Notes under the pieces: model-generated
Databases searched by the model: none
What the model was told of the DNA's origin: nothing
Seen by the model: the letters and a program-made list of their open reading frames with translations, nothing else
Assembly (NCBI GenBank): GCA_963822695.1
Contig: CAWGJH010000011.1
Coordinates: 62,001 to 126,000, forward strand
Direction: 5' to 3'
DNA length: 64,000 nt
Source of the DNA: GCA-003244245 sp963822695
Lineage (GTDB): Bacteria; Actinomycetota; Actinomycetes; Mycobacteriales; Pseudonocardiaceae
Shown here: positions 17,679 to 25,660 of the stretch, piece after piece
How positions within the stretch are numbered: the stretch's first letter is position 1
Layout: the number at the start of each line of letters is the position of its first letter
Position numbers and translations under genes: made by a program

Positions 17679-17700
17679 GCCACTCATCGAACTCCTGCGG

Positions 17701-18600
17701 CTACTTCGGTGGAGCAGACACCAGACCGAGGAGATCGCCGGTGTCACCCACGATCGGCAACCCCTGCAGGATGTTGCCCAGCACCGACGGGAGTTGCGCA
17801 GGACCAGGCACCGGCAGAGCCGGCAACCCAAGTGCCGAAATCTGCGGCAGCAAGTCCAGCGACGGCAACGTCATCTGGGCCGCCGCCGGATCGTGCCGAG
17901 CAGACGCCACAGCCATTTCCCGCAACAAGCCAGCGTTGGACAACCTCAGGAGCAGCGGAGATGTCTCGATCCCAAACGCATCACCGTTGACCGTGCCCGT
18001 GAACGGAGCAGTGCCAACCGTAGCTCGGACGAACCCAGTGTCGCCCTTGATACCCTGGGCGGTCCTGATAACATCATCGGCCTGACCTGTGACAACAACG
18101 ACACGACTCCTGATGTCGTACACATTGTCCAAGGTCCCGGCGAGTTCCCCATCGATCGAGTGCACGGAGCCATTGATCGACCTAGCGCTACCGAGAATCG
18201 ACACCAGCCTCGGAGCGATCTGGCGCACACTCGCGTTGATCTGCAGCACCGAACCATTGATCAGCTGAACGGATTTGTTGATCGGACCCACTGACTCATT
18301 GACCTGCTTGAGGCTGGAGTCGATGCTGCTGGCCGACTCGGCAATGCGCCCGACAGTCGGACTGAGGTGCGCAGCCGCATCACGGATCTGGTTCGCGGTA
18401 TCAGAGACGTTGGCGAGCACCGGGACGGCGTTGAGCTTGGTGTTGATCGGCGACAACGAACTGTTGATGACGCCAACCCGACTCTCGATCCGATTAGCGG
18501 CCGCCAAGATGCCGGTCAGGAAGATGACCGCAGTCAGCGCCCAGAGGATCACGATCACGAGCATGATCCCTGGTAGGGCTTGGGACGTTAAGCGTCGCAT
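17701..18600 (-). CDS. Membrane-anchored heptad-repeat protein C
   Basis: 299 residues, no recognised family. An N-terminal transmembrane helix (about residues 8-34: IMLVIVILWALTAVIFLTGI) is followed by roughly 130 residues with a seven-residue rhythm rich in Ile-Asn (INKSVQLINGSVLQINASV), predicting a long extracytoplasmic coiled coil, then a globular region and a Pro/Leu-rich tail. An excellent AAAGGAGGTGA precedes the ATG. Third gene of a tight operon (12-bp gap) of three related proteins, ended by the strong terminator. Role unknown; a structural or tethering role at the cell surface is only a guess. Confidence 0.8.
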   Translation of the reverse strand: MRRLTSQALPGIMLVIVILWALTAVIFLTGILAAANRIESRVGVINSSLSPINTKLNAVPVLANVSDTANQIRDAAAHLSPTVGRIAESASSIDSSLKQVNESVGPINKSVQLINGSVLQINASVRQIAPRLVSILGSARSINGSVHSIDGELAGTLDNVYDIRSRVVVVTGQADDVIRTAQGIKGDTGFVRATVGTAPFTGTVNGDAFGIETSPLLLRLSNAGLLREMAVASARHDPAAAQMTLPSLDLLPQISALGLPALPVPGPAQLPSVLGNILQGLPIVGDTGDLLGLVSAPPK

Positions 18601-18612
18601 CAGTCACCTCCT

Positions 18613-19341
18613 TTACGGGTGGCACTTGAACGGAGGCAGCAAGGACAGCGTGGGCGACGTGCAGATGTTGGTCAGGTGGCGGTTGGTCTCCTGCAGCTGA
18701 AGGTTGATGGTGCTGGTGTCATTCTGAATACCTTGCAGGAGCCCGTTGATGACGTTGACCTGCGGGGTAACCAAGGCCGTGCCTCGGCTGTCGATGTTCT
18801 GGACCGACTCCAGTGTGCCGTCGATCGACTGCGCGAGACCGAGGATGTTCAGCAGCACATTGGAGGTGTCAATCAGGGAGGCGGAGATGCTCGCCACCGA
18901 TTGAGAGGCGCCAATCAGGGTGCCAGAGGTGTCAACCAGCGAACCTGACGTGTTGACCAGCGACGCGGACGTGTCCTTCAACGATGCGTCGATGGTCTGC
19001 GCGCTGCCCCTGATCGACTGCAGCGAGGCGGTGGCGTCGGCCACCTGACCACGGATGGGCTTCAAGGCGGTATCGATATCGGTCAGCGCGGAGTTGATCG
19101 TCTCGATGTAGTTGGGCAGCGGCTGGACGTTACCCGTGGCGCCGGTCACTGAACTAGACGCCGTGAACAGCCCGTTGTCAATCGACTCAAGCGCTCGGAC
19201 GATGCCGATCAGGAAGCCGATGACGACGATGACGACGATGAGCCCGAGCGTGGTGAAGATCCACAAAAACCGAGCGAACGAGCTACCGGTAGCAGGAGGA
19301 GGGACGCTTGCCGACGTTCTGGAGAATTGCTGTGTTGTCAT
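18613..19341 (-). CDS. Membrane-anchored heptad-repeat protein B
   Basis: 242 residues, no recognised family. A short cytoplasmic Ser/Thr/Pro-rich head, one transmembrane helix (residues about 24-50: FLWIFTTLGLIVVIVVIGFL), then seven-residue repeats of the type SLVNTSG/SLVDTSG/TLIGASQ. The C-terminus has two Cys (NICTSP, FKCHP) that could form a disulfide outside the membrane. AGGAG lies eight bases before the ATG. Eleven bases separate it from the upstream gene A and twelve from gene C. Confidence 0.8.
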   Translation of the reverse strand: MTTQQFSRTSASVPPPATGSSFARFLWIFTTLGLIVVIVVIGFLIGIVRALESIDNGLFTASSSVTGATGNVQPLPNYIETINSALTDIDTALKPIRGQVADATASLQSIRGSAQTIDASLKDTSASLVNTSGSLVDTSGTLIGASQSVASISASLIDTSNVLLNILGLAQSIDGTLESVQNIDSRGTALVTPQVNVINGLLQGIQNDTSTINLQLQETNRHLTNICTSPTLSLLPPFKCHP

Positions 19342-19352
19342 CTTCCATGCTC

Positions 19353-20087
19353 CTAGCAGCGCGGCGACGGCGGGTTGATCAGGTTAAGGCGAACCTTGGC
19401 GTCGATGCAGCGAGCCGTGAGTTCCGCGTTGATCGCCTGATTGACGATGTTGCCGGTGTCAGTCTTGATGTTTCTGGCGATAAAGACCGTCCTCGCCAGG
19501 GCATCATTGATGTTCGCCACATCAACGTCGATGCGCTGCGCAACGTCGAGGATGGCCGCGGCACGGTTGTTGATGCCCTTCGCGGTGCTGTTGATCGCGA
19601 AGGCGGTGCCGTTGATCGTCCCGGCGTTGGCGTTGATGTCCTTCGCCGTGCTGTTGATCGTGGTCGCCGTGCCGTTGATCGTCGTAGCCGAGCCGTTGAT
19701 GGTTCCCGCGGTCCCATTGATCGACTTGGCCACGCCGTCAATGTCCCGAGCGGTGGCGTCGGCTGTGGTGAGCAGACCCTGCAGCGGCTTCGCGCTCTGC
19801 AAGATCGAGGAAGCAAGCTCATTAGTCCGGTTCAACTGAGTGACCGAGTTGGTCGCGACGTTGATGTTGCCGGCGTTTCCGGCGATGGTCTGAGCTTTTT
19901 TGTCGATGCTCTGCGCCGCCGCCAGGGTTCGGGCAAGCAGCGCAGCCGCTATGCCGATGGCCAAGACACCGACGACGAGGATCACGACACTGACAACGTT
20001 GAACAGTCCAGCTCCTCCAGATCCCCTGGATCGAGCATCCGTTCTAGCCAACTCCACCACCGCTTCCTTAAGTACAGGATTTTTCAT
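19353..20087 (-). CDS. Membrane-anchored heptad-repeat protein A
   Basis: 244 residues, no recognised family, first gene of the operon. After a transmembrane helix (about residues 32-54: VVSVVILVVGVLAIGIAAAL) comes the clearest repeat array of the three: consecutive heptads such as SINGTAG, TINGSAT, TINGTAT, TINSTAK, DINANAG, TINGTAF. Hydrophobic Ile and Ala alternate four and three residues apart, as in a coiled coil. Two Cys lie near the C-terminus. The frame stays open upstream to 20258, but that part looks untranslated; ATG 20087 (MKNPVLKEAV) is preferred although its ribosome-binding site is weak. Confidence 0.78.
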   Translation of the reverse strand: MKNPVLKEAVVELARTDARSRGSGGAGLFNVVSVVILVVGVLAIGIAAALLARTLAAAQSIDKKAQTIAGNAGNINVATNSVTQLNRTNELASSILQSAKPLQGLLTTADATARDIDGVAKSINGTAGTINGSATTINGTATTINSTAKDINANAGTINGTAFAINSTAKGINNRAAAILDVAQRIDVDVANINDALARTVFIARNIKTDTGNIVNQAINAELTARCIDAKVRLNLINPPSPRC

Positions 20088-20726
20088 GCGGGAAAGCGTG
20101 CTGGGCGAGGAGTTACGGCGGGCACAACGAGTGTCGCCGCAACAGCCGACGCCGCTGGGACGGCCTCCTTTCTCAACACGCCTCCCCGGGGCAGCTGCTC
20201 CCGTCAGGTACGCGGCAGCGTGGAGGAAGTCGACCAAGAAAGCAAGTGGGTGAAGCAAGGACGGAGTGTAGTGACGTCCTCGCGCCTCCAGACCCGCTCA
20301 AAGCCCGGCGAGCGCGTCCACGTCCCCCTCCACAGCCGCGTCAACGCGGATCACGCGGCTGGTGCTGGTACTCGACACAGGACCTTTGACCTGCGCAAAT
20401 GCCGGAGGGCACAGGGACGGACACAGCGCGCGATCCGGGATCTGGAGGCCGGAACGCGGCCGCTCGGCCACCGCAGAGTCCCGCGCGGGCAGTTACCTAA
20501 CGTTATAACTACCGCCTGGTAACCTGCGGCGATATACCGAGGTTGAGCGCGATCTCGGGTCAATAACTACAGTAAGTTATCTCATCACTCTCATGAGTGG
20601 AGATCGGTTAATTCACCCGGATAGCAGTCACGACGCGTCTCCAAGCCCGGGGCGCAGCCGGCAATCAGCACCCGACGAGCGCGGTGGACAGACGGATGGC
20701 CGCGTGGCTCACGGGGCCCGCCCGGG
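20088..20726. other. Intergenic region, promoter of the heptad operon
   Basis: About 640 bp with no convincing gene. Presumably contains the promoter of the minus-strand heptad operon. Near 20490-20525 there is an AT-rich stretch with GTTACCTAACGTTATAAC, part of which resembles the purF-purM gap. A small inverted repeat CACTC-TCAT-GAGTG lies around 20586-20599. Confidence 0.5.
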
Positions 20727-21044
20727 TCAGTCGAGGCGCCGCACCAGACGGACCAGCAACCACGTCACGACAAGCCAGAAGACCGCAGGGAGGCCGTAGT
20801 CAACCACGATGCGCACCCTGGCGTCGGCCGGGGTGAACAGGCCGCGGAAGCCCAGCTGGAGACGGTTCGCCCAATACGCCACGAACCTGGCTATGGTGTT
20901 GGCCGGGTTCGCGTCACCTAACGTGAGCGCCACATGCGCCACCAGGACTAGGACGAACAGCCCGCCCACGATCCGGATCAGGGCCGCGAGGACCGCGGCG
21001 ATCCTGGTGCGCGTCCCGCGGACCGACGTACGACTGGCGCTCAT
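20727..21044 (-). CDS. Small two-helix membrane protein
   Basis: About 105 residues with two hydrophobic helices (IVGGLFVLVLVAHVALTLG and YGLPAVFWLVVTWLLVRLV) joined by a conserved-looking loop (ANTIARFVAYWANRLQLGFRGLF). It is reminiscent of small YggT-like actinobacterial membrane proteins, but no defined function is visible. ATG 21044 (MSASRTSVRG) is chosen; the longer open frame upstream is Gly/Ser-rich and overlaps the leuA leader. Divergent from leuA. Confidence 0.7.
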   Translation of the reverse strand: MSASRTSVRGTRTRIAAVLAALIRIVGGLFVLVLVAHVALTLGDANPANTIARFVAYWANRLQLGFRGLFTPADARVRIVVDYGLPAVFWLVVTWLLVRLVRRLD

Positions 21045-21182
21045 GACCGAAAGTCTGCCACGGCCGGCACCGTGCGGGCAGGAATGCTCACCGGCCATGC
21101 GCCCAGACATGGACACCGCTGCCCTCCCAGCATGCGGGAGGGCAGTTGCGTACCGCCGGGTGGCCCCGGCTACCGTGACCGC

Positions 21183-21254
21183 GTGGCACGCGCCCTCCCG
21201 CTTCCCTACCTCCTGCGTCCCCGCCTCCTGCTTCCCTGCCGTGACGGGGTCTGA
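21183..21254 (+). CDS. Leucine leader peptide of leuA
   Basis: A 23-codon GTG-start frame with seven leucines within a 13-residue stretch (ALPLPYLLRPRLLLP). Such Leu-rich leader peptides govern transcription attenuation of leuA in actinobacteria: ribosome stalling at Leu codons when charged tRNA-Leu is scarce prevents the terminator. A possible terminator stem lies at and after the stop (GACGGGG at 21243-21249 with CCCCGTC at 21267-21273). leuA begins 90 bp downstream. Confidence 0.7.
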   Translation: MARALPLPYLLRPRLLLPCRDGV

Positions 21255-21273
21255 CGACGACCGGCCCCCCGTC
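21243..21273 (+). promoter_or_regulatory. Candidate attenuator stem in the leuA leader
   Basis: Seven-bp inverted repeat (21243-21249 and 21267-21273) overlapping the end of the leader peptide. It is short and lacks a T-tract, so its role as the terminator or as an alternative anti-terminator arm is inferred only from position. Confidence 0.35.
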
Positions 21274-21344
21274 GCGGAGTCGCCCGCGCGCATCCGCCGG
21301 TCGGATTCCCGGCTACCCGGCTACAGAGAGCGCAGAAGCAGAAG

Positions 21345-23156
21345 ATGACTCCCAAGCCCGCCGACATCGGCGCCAGCACGTTCGCCGCAGGCAACGTCAG
21401 CCGCATCCGGCCGCCCGCCGCCCCGGCTCCAGCCGATCAGGCCCCATGGAACCTCCAGTGCGGCAGCGCGATGCCCGTGCACCGCTACCGGCCCTTTGCC
21501 CGGACCGTGGAGCCGGTATCCCTCCCAGACCGCACCTGGCCCGACGTCACGATCAGCCGGGCGCCGCTGTGGTGCGCGGTGGACCTGCGAGACGGCAACC
21601 AGGCCCTGATCGATCCGATGAGCCCCGACCGCAAGCGGCGCATGTTCGAACTGCTGGTGCGGATGGGCTACAAGGAGATCGAGGTCGGGTTCCCGTCCGC
21701 GAGCCAGACCGATTTCGACTTCGTCCGCGAGATCATCACCGAGGATGCGGTGCCCGAGGACGTGCGCATCCAGGTGCTGTCACAGTGCCGGCCCGAACTG
21801 ATCGAGCGCACCTTCGAGGCCCTGCAAGGCGCACATAAGGCGATCGTGCACATCTACAACTCGACGTCGATCCTGCAGCGCCGAGTGGTGTTCAGGGAGG
21901 AGCGCGAAGGGATCAAGAAGATCGCCACCTCCGCGGCCGAGATTCTCGTGGACTACGCGAGTAAGTACTCCGACACCGACTTCCGGTTCCAATACTCGCC
22001 GGAGTCCTACACCGGCACCGAGCTGAGTTACGCCGCGGAGGTGTGCAACGCGGTCACCGAGATCTGGCAGCCCAGCCCGGACGCGCCGGTGATCCTGAAC
22101 CTGCCGGCCACTGTCGAGATGACCACCCCCAACGTCTACGCCGACTCCATCGAATGGATGCACCGCAACCTGGAAAGGCGCAGCGCGGTGATCCTCTCGC
22201 TGCATCCGCACAATGATCGTGGCACTGCGGTGGCCGCCGCCGAGCTGGGCTACCAGGCTGGCGCGCAACGCATTGAGGGCTGCCTGTTCGGCAATGGAGA
22301 GCGCACCGGTAACGTGTGCCTGGCGACGCTGGGAATGAACCTCTTCAGCCAGGGCATCGATCCCCAGATCGATTTCTCCGATATCGACGAGATCCGCCGC
22401 ACGGTGGAATATTGCAACCAGCTGCCGGTGGCTGAACGTCATCCCTATGGGGGTGACCTGGTGTACACCGCGTTTTCCGGCAGCCACCAGGACGCGATCA
22501 ACAAGGGACTGCGGGCGATGCAGGACGCCGCCGCAGCAGCTGGCGTCAACGTGGACGAGCACCCCTGGGAAGTGCCGTACCTGCCCGTCGACCCGAAAGA
22601 CGTCGGGCGCACCTACGAGGCTGTGATCCGGGTGAACTCGCAGTCCGGCAAGGGCGGTGTCGCCTATGTGATGAAAGCCGAGCACCAGCTGGAGCTGCCG
22701 CGCCGGCTACAGATCGAATTCTCCCGGATCATCCAGCAGCACACCGACACCGACGGTGGCGAGGTCTCGCCGCAGCAGATCCGGGACATCTTCGCGGAGC
22801 ACTACCTGGACCGGCGCACCCCCCTGCGGGTGCTGCGGCACCGGTTGTCCGACGACGGCGAGGGCCATGATGAGATCTGCGCCAACGTGCTGGTGGAGGA
22901 CGAGGAACACCAGATCAGCGGGTCGGGCAATGGCCCGATCGCGGCCTTCGTGGATGCCCTGGCCGCCCTGGGCTTCGACGTCCGGGTGCTCGACTACGTC
23001 GAGCACGCGATGTCAGCCGGTGACAATGCCGCTGCGGCGGCATATGTCGAGTGCACCGTCAGCGAGCAGATCCTGTGGGGTGTCGGCGTCTCCGGGTCCA
23101 TCGTCACCGCCTCGCTCAACGCGGTGGTATCGGCCGTCAATCGCGCCTTGCGCTAG
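21345..23156 (+). CDS. leuA: 2-Isopropylmalate synthase
   Basis: First committed step of leucine synthesis: condenses acetyl-CoA with 2-oxoisovalerate. 603 residues: a TIM-barrel catalytic domain (VDLRDGNQALIDPM; metal-binding HPHNDRG; GCLFGNGERTGNVCL), a linker, and the C-terminal regulatory domain that binds leucine. This is the long type found in actinobacteria, without the tandem insert seen in M. tuberculosis. Expression is likely controlled by the Leu leader peptide. Convergent with recR, nine bases apart. Confidence 0.97.
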   Translation: MTPKPADIGASTFAAGNVSRIRPPAAPAPADQAPWNLQCGSAMPVHRYRPFARTVEPVSLPDRTWPDVTISRAPLWCAVDLRDGNQALIDPMSPDRKRRMFELLVRMGYKEIEVGFPSASQTDFDFVREIITEDAVPEDVRIQVLSQCRPELIERTFEALQGAHKAIVHIYNSTSILQRRVVFREEREGIKKIATSAAEILVDYASKYSDTDFRFQYSPESYTGTELSYAAEVCNAVTEIWQPSPDAPVILNLPATVEMTTPNVYADSIEWMHRNLERRSAVILSLHPHNDRGTAVAAAELGYQAGAQRIEGCLFGNGERTGNVCLATLGMNLFSQGIDPQIDFSDIDEIRRTVEYCNQLPVAERHPYGGDLVYTAFSGSHQDAINKGLRAMQDAAAAAGVNVDEHPWEVPYLPVDPKDVGRTYEAVIRVNSQSGKGGVAYVMKAEHQLELPRRLQIEFSRIIQQHTDTDGGEVSPQQIRDIFAEHYLDRRTPLRVLRHRLSDDGEGHDEICANVLVEDEEHQISGSGNGPIAAFVDALAALGFDVRVLDYVEHAMSAGDNAAAAAYVECTVSEQILWGVGVSGSIVTASLNAVVSAVNRALR

Positions 23157-23165
23157 CGGTCAGAA

Positions 23166-23771
23166 TCAGACCGCGCGGCGACCGGACAGCGCGCGACCGA
23201 GGGTGAGCTCGTCGGCGAACTCCAAGTCCCCGCCCATCGGTAGGCCAGAGGCGAGCCTGGTCACCGACAGGCCTGGGAAGTCCCGCAACATCCGCGCCAG
23301 GTAAGTGGCGGTAGCCTCGCCCTCGGTGTTCGGATCCGTCGCGATAATCACTTCGGTGATCTCGTCAGCACCGATCCGGGTGAGCAGTTCCCGGATCCGC
23401 AGCTGGTCGGGGCCAACGCCAGACAGTGGATCGAGCGCCCCACCCAACACGTGGTAACGGCCGGTGAACTCACGAGTGCGCTCCACCGCGAGCACGTCTT
23501 TGGGCTCCTCGACCACACAGACCAGCCGCGGATCGCGGCGCGGGTCAGCGCAAATCCGGCACGTCTGCTTCTCGGAGACCATGCCGCAGATCGCGCAGAA
23601 AACCACCCCGTCCTTGACCCGCTGCAATGCCTCCTGCAACCTCGTCACGTCAGCCGGATCGGCGGCCAGCAGGTAGAACGCCATCCGCTGCGCGCTCTTG
23701 GGCCCAACGCCGGGCAGCCGCCCCAACTCATCGATAAGATCCTGGACGACTCCCTCATACACGGTAGCCAT
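23166..23771 (-). CDS. recR: Recombination mediator RecR
   Basis: With RecO, loads RecA on gapped DNA. About 201 residues: helix-hairpin-helix (LGRLPGVGPKSAQRMAFYLL), four-Cys zinc finger (C59, C62, C71, C74 in CAIC...CRIC), Toprim domain (VVEEPKDVLAVE, ATDPNTEGEATA) and the C-terminal Walker-like end. The start MATVYEGVVQ is chosen; ATG 23774 is one codon earlier and the GTG of VYEGV is also possible. It follows ybaB by 22 bp, the usual order. Confidence 0.96.
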   Translation of the reverse strand: MATVYEGVVQDLIDELGRLPGVGPKSAQRMAFYLLAADPADVTRLQEALQRVKDGVVFCAICGMVSEKQTCRICADPRRDPRLVCVVEEPKDVLAVERTREFTGRYHVLGGALDPLSGVGPDQLRIRELLTRIGADEITEVIIATDPNTEGEATATYLARMLRDFPGLSVTRLASGLPMGGDLEFADELTLGRALSGRRAV

Positions 23772-23793
23772 CATGCCGCCTCTGCGGCGGGGG

Positions 23794-24141
23794 TCACATG
23801 CCGGGCAGGCCGAGACCTCCGCCAGGCCCACCGAGCGCGCTGGCCAGCGGACCCATCTTCTGCTCGGTGAGCTCCTGCAAGGCGCGGTGCGCGTCGGCCA
23901 TCGCTCCCACCACGAGATCCTGCAAGGTCTCCACATCATCGGGGTCAACCACCTTAGGGTCGATCGTCACGCTGCGAACCTCCCCGGATCCGGCCAGCGT
24001 GACCGAGACCAGGTCACCACCAGCCTGCCCCGTGACCTCCGCCTCAGCGAGCTCGGCCTGCGCGCTCATCAGCTGTTGCTGCATCTTCTGGGCCTGCTGC
24101 AGGATCATCTGCATATCAGGCGCTCCACCGGGTTGCACCAC
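23794..24141 (-). CDS. Nucleoid-associated protein YbaB/EbfC
   Basis: 115-residue DNA-binding dimer of the YbaB family. Conserved core MQMILQQAQKMQQQL, GSGEVRSVTIDP and the VVDPDDVETLQDLVVGAM helix, with a Gly/Leu-rich tail ending GGGLGLPGM. Always near recR; co-transcribed here. A role in nucleoid structure or replication-linked repair is known for relatives. Confidence 0.95.
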   Translation of the reverse strand: MVQPGGAPDMQMILQQAQKMQQQLMSAQAELAEAEVTGQAGGDLVSVTLAGSGEVRSVTIDPKVVDPDDVETLQDLVVGAMADAHRALQELTEQKMGPLASALGGPGGGLGLPGM

Positions 24142-24283
24142 GGCTCCTCTCGTCGAGTCGGGCCCAGGTGTGGGAGAAGGCCCGTGTGGCCCAAGGGTAA
24201 CGATGTCCCCACAGTAGCCATGTCACAGCGTAGCCATGTCGGGGGCAGGCAAACGGTGCGGTCGGGCCGGGTTTAGTCGTAAT

Positions 24284-25660
24284 GTGGACCATGTGCAGCT
24301 CACTGGGGCGCGGCGCAGCCATCATGATGCTGTGCAGCGGCTGCAAACCAGTTACCGAGCGATCCCAGCGGGGTCGCCGGTGCGGCTGGCCAAGCCGACG
24401 TCGAACCTGTTCCGGTCCCGCGCCGCAGCAGGCCCCGGACTGGATGTCTCCGGCCTGACCGGGGTGTTGCAGGTGGACCCGGCCACCCGCACCGCTGACG
24501 TCGCCGGCATGTGCACGTACGAAAACCTGGTCGCCGCGACGTTGCCCCATGGGCTGACCCCGCTGGTCGTGCCGCAGCTCAAGACGATCACTCTGGGCGG
24601 CGCGGTGAGCGGGCTGGGCATCGAGGCGGCGTCGTTTCGCAACGGCCTGCCGCACGAGTCGGTGCTGGAGCTCGACGTGCTCACCGGCGCCGGCGAGCTC
24701 ATCACAGCCATCCCGGGTGACGAGCTGTTCACCGGATTCCCCAACTCTTACGGCACCCTGGGTTACGCCACCCGACTGCGTATCGAGTTGGAACCGGTGC
24801 GCTCGCACGTCGCGCTGCGGCACGTGCGCTTCGACGATCTGGACGAGCTGTGTGCCGCAGTGGCGCGGATCATGGCGACCCGGGAATGGAGCGGCGAGGA
24901 CGTCGATTATCTCGACGGCGTGATGTTCTCCCGCACCGAGTCCTACCTGACGCTGGGCTCTCGCACCGAGCATGGCAAGGCGGCCAGTGACTACACCGGG
25001 ATGCAGATCTACTACCGCTCGATCCAGCAGCGCCCTCGCGACGTCCTGCGCACGCACGACTACCTGTGGCGTTGGGACACCGACTGGTTCTGGTGCTCGG
25101 GGGCCTTCGGCGTCCAACACCCAGTGATCCGGCGACTCTGGCCGGCCCGGCTACGCCGCAGCGACGTGTACTGGAAGATCGTGGCGCTGGCGAACCGCTT
25201 CGACGTTGAGAACCGCTGGGAGGTGTGGCGCGGCCGCCCGCGCCGGGAACGCGTGATCCAAGACGTCGAGATTCCCCTCGAGCGCACCGCGGAGTTCCTG
25301 CGCTGGTTCGTCGAGCATGTCGGCATCGAGCCGGTGTGGCTGTGCCCGTTGCGGCTGCGCGGCAAGCGCGACTGGCCGTTGTATCCCCTGGAACCCGGCC
25401 GGAACTACGTCAACGTCGGCTTCTGGTCTAGCGTGCCGATCGCCCCCGGCAGTGATATCAACGGCAGCGAGACCAACCGGGCCATCGAACAGCAGGTTGA
25501 CGCGGTGGGCGGGCACAAGTCGCTGTACTCGGACTCCTTCTACACCCGGGAGGAGTTCGACGCCCGCTACGGCGGCGAGCACTACGCGGCCCTCAAACGG
25601 CGCTACGACCCAGACCAACGACTCCTGGACCTCTATGCGAAGGCGGTGCGACGTCGATGA
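24284..25660 (+). CDS. bfaA: FAD-dependent reductase for 10-methyl fatty acid synthesis (BfaA/TmsA-like)
   Basis: About 458 residues with an N-terminal PCMH FAD-binding domain (VAGMCTYENLVAATLPHGL, then VPQLKTITLGGAVSGLGIE) related to DHCR24/DprE1-like oxidases. In Mycobacterium the pair Rv3719/Rv3720-like proteins converts oleoyl lipids to 10-methylstearate (tuberculostearate): the methyltransferase adds a methylene and this flavoprotein reduces it. It overlaps bfaB by ATGA, so both are co-translated. Start is uncertain; GTG 24284 or 24293 matches homologues better than the upstream ATG. Confidence 0.85.
   Translation: MDHVQLTGARRSHHDAVQRLQTSYRAIPAGSPVRLAKPTSNLFRSRAAAGPGLDVSGLTGVLQVDPATRTADVAGMCTYENLVAATLPHGLTPLVVPQLKTITLGGAVSGLGIEAASFRNGLPHESVLELDVLTGAGELITAIPGDELFTGFPNSYGTLGYATRLRIELEPVRSHVALRHVRFDDLDELCAAVARIMATREWSGEDVDYLDGVMFSRTESYLTLGSRTEHGKAASDYTGMQIYYRSIQQRPRDVLRTHDYLWRWDTDWFWCSGAFGVQHPVIRRLWPARLRRSDVYWKIVALANRFDVENRWEVWRGRPRRERVIQDVEIPLERTAEFLRWFVEHVGIEPVWLCPLRLRGKRDWPLYPLEPGRNYVNVGFWSSVPIAPGSDINGSETNRAIEQQVDAVGGHKSLYSDSFYTREEFDARYGGEHYAALKRRYDPDQRLLDLYAKAVRRR

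Noticed and set aside
24116..25120. Long minus-strand frame opposite bfaA
   Set aside because: It is a shadow of the bfaA coding sequence; its protein has no domain text and is His/Arg/Gln-rich, as expected from reversed GC-rich codons.
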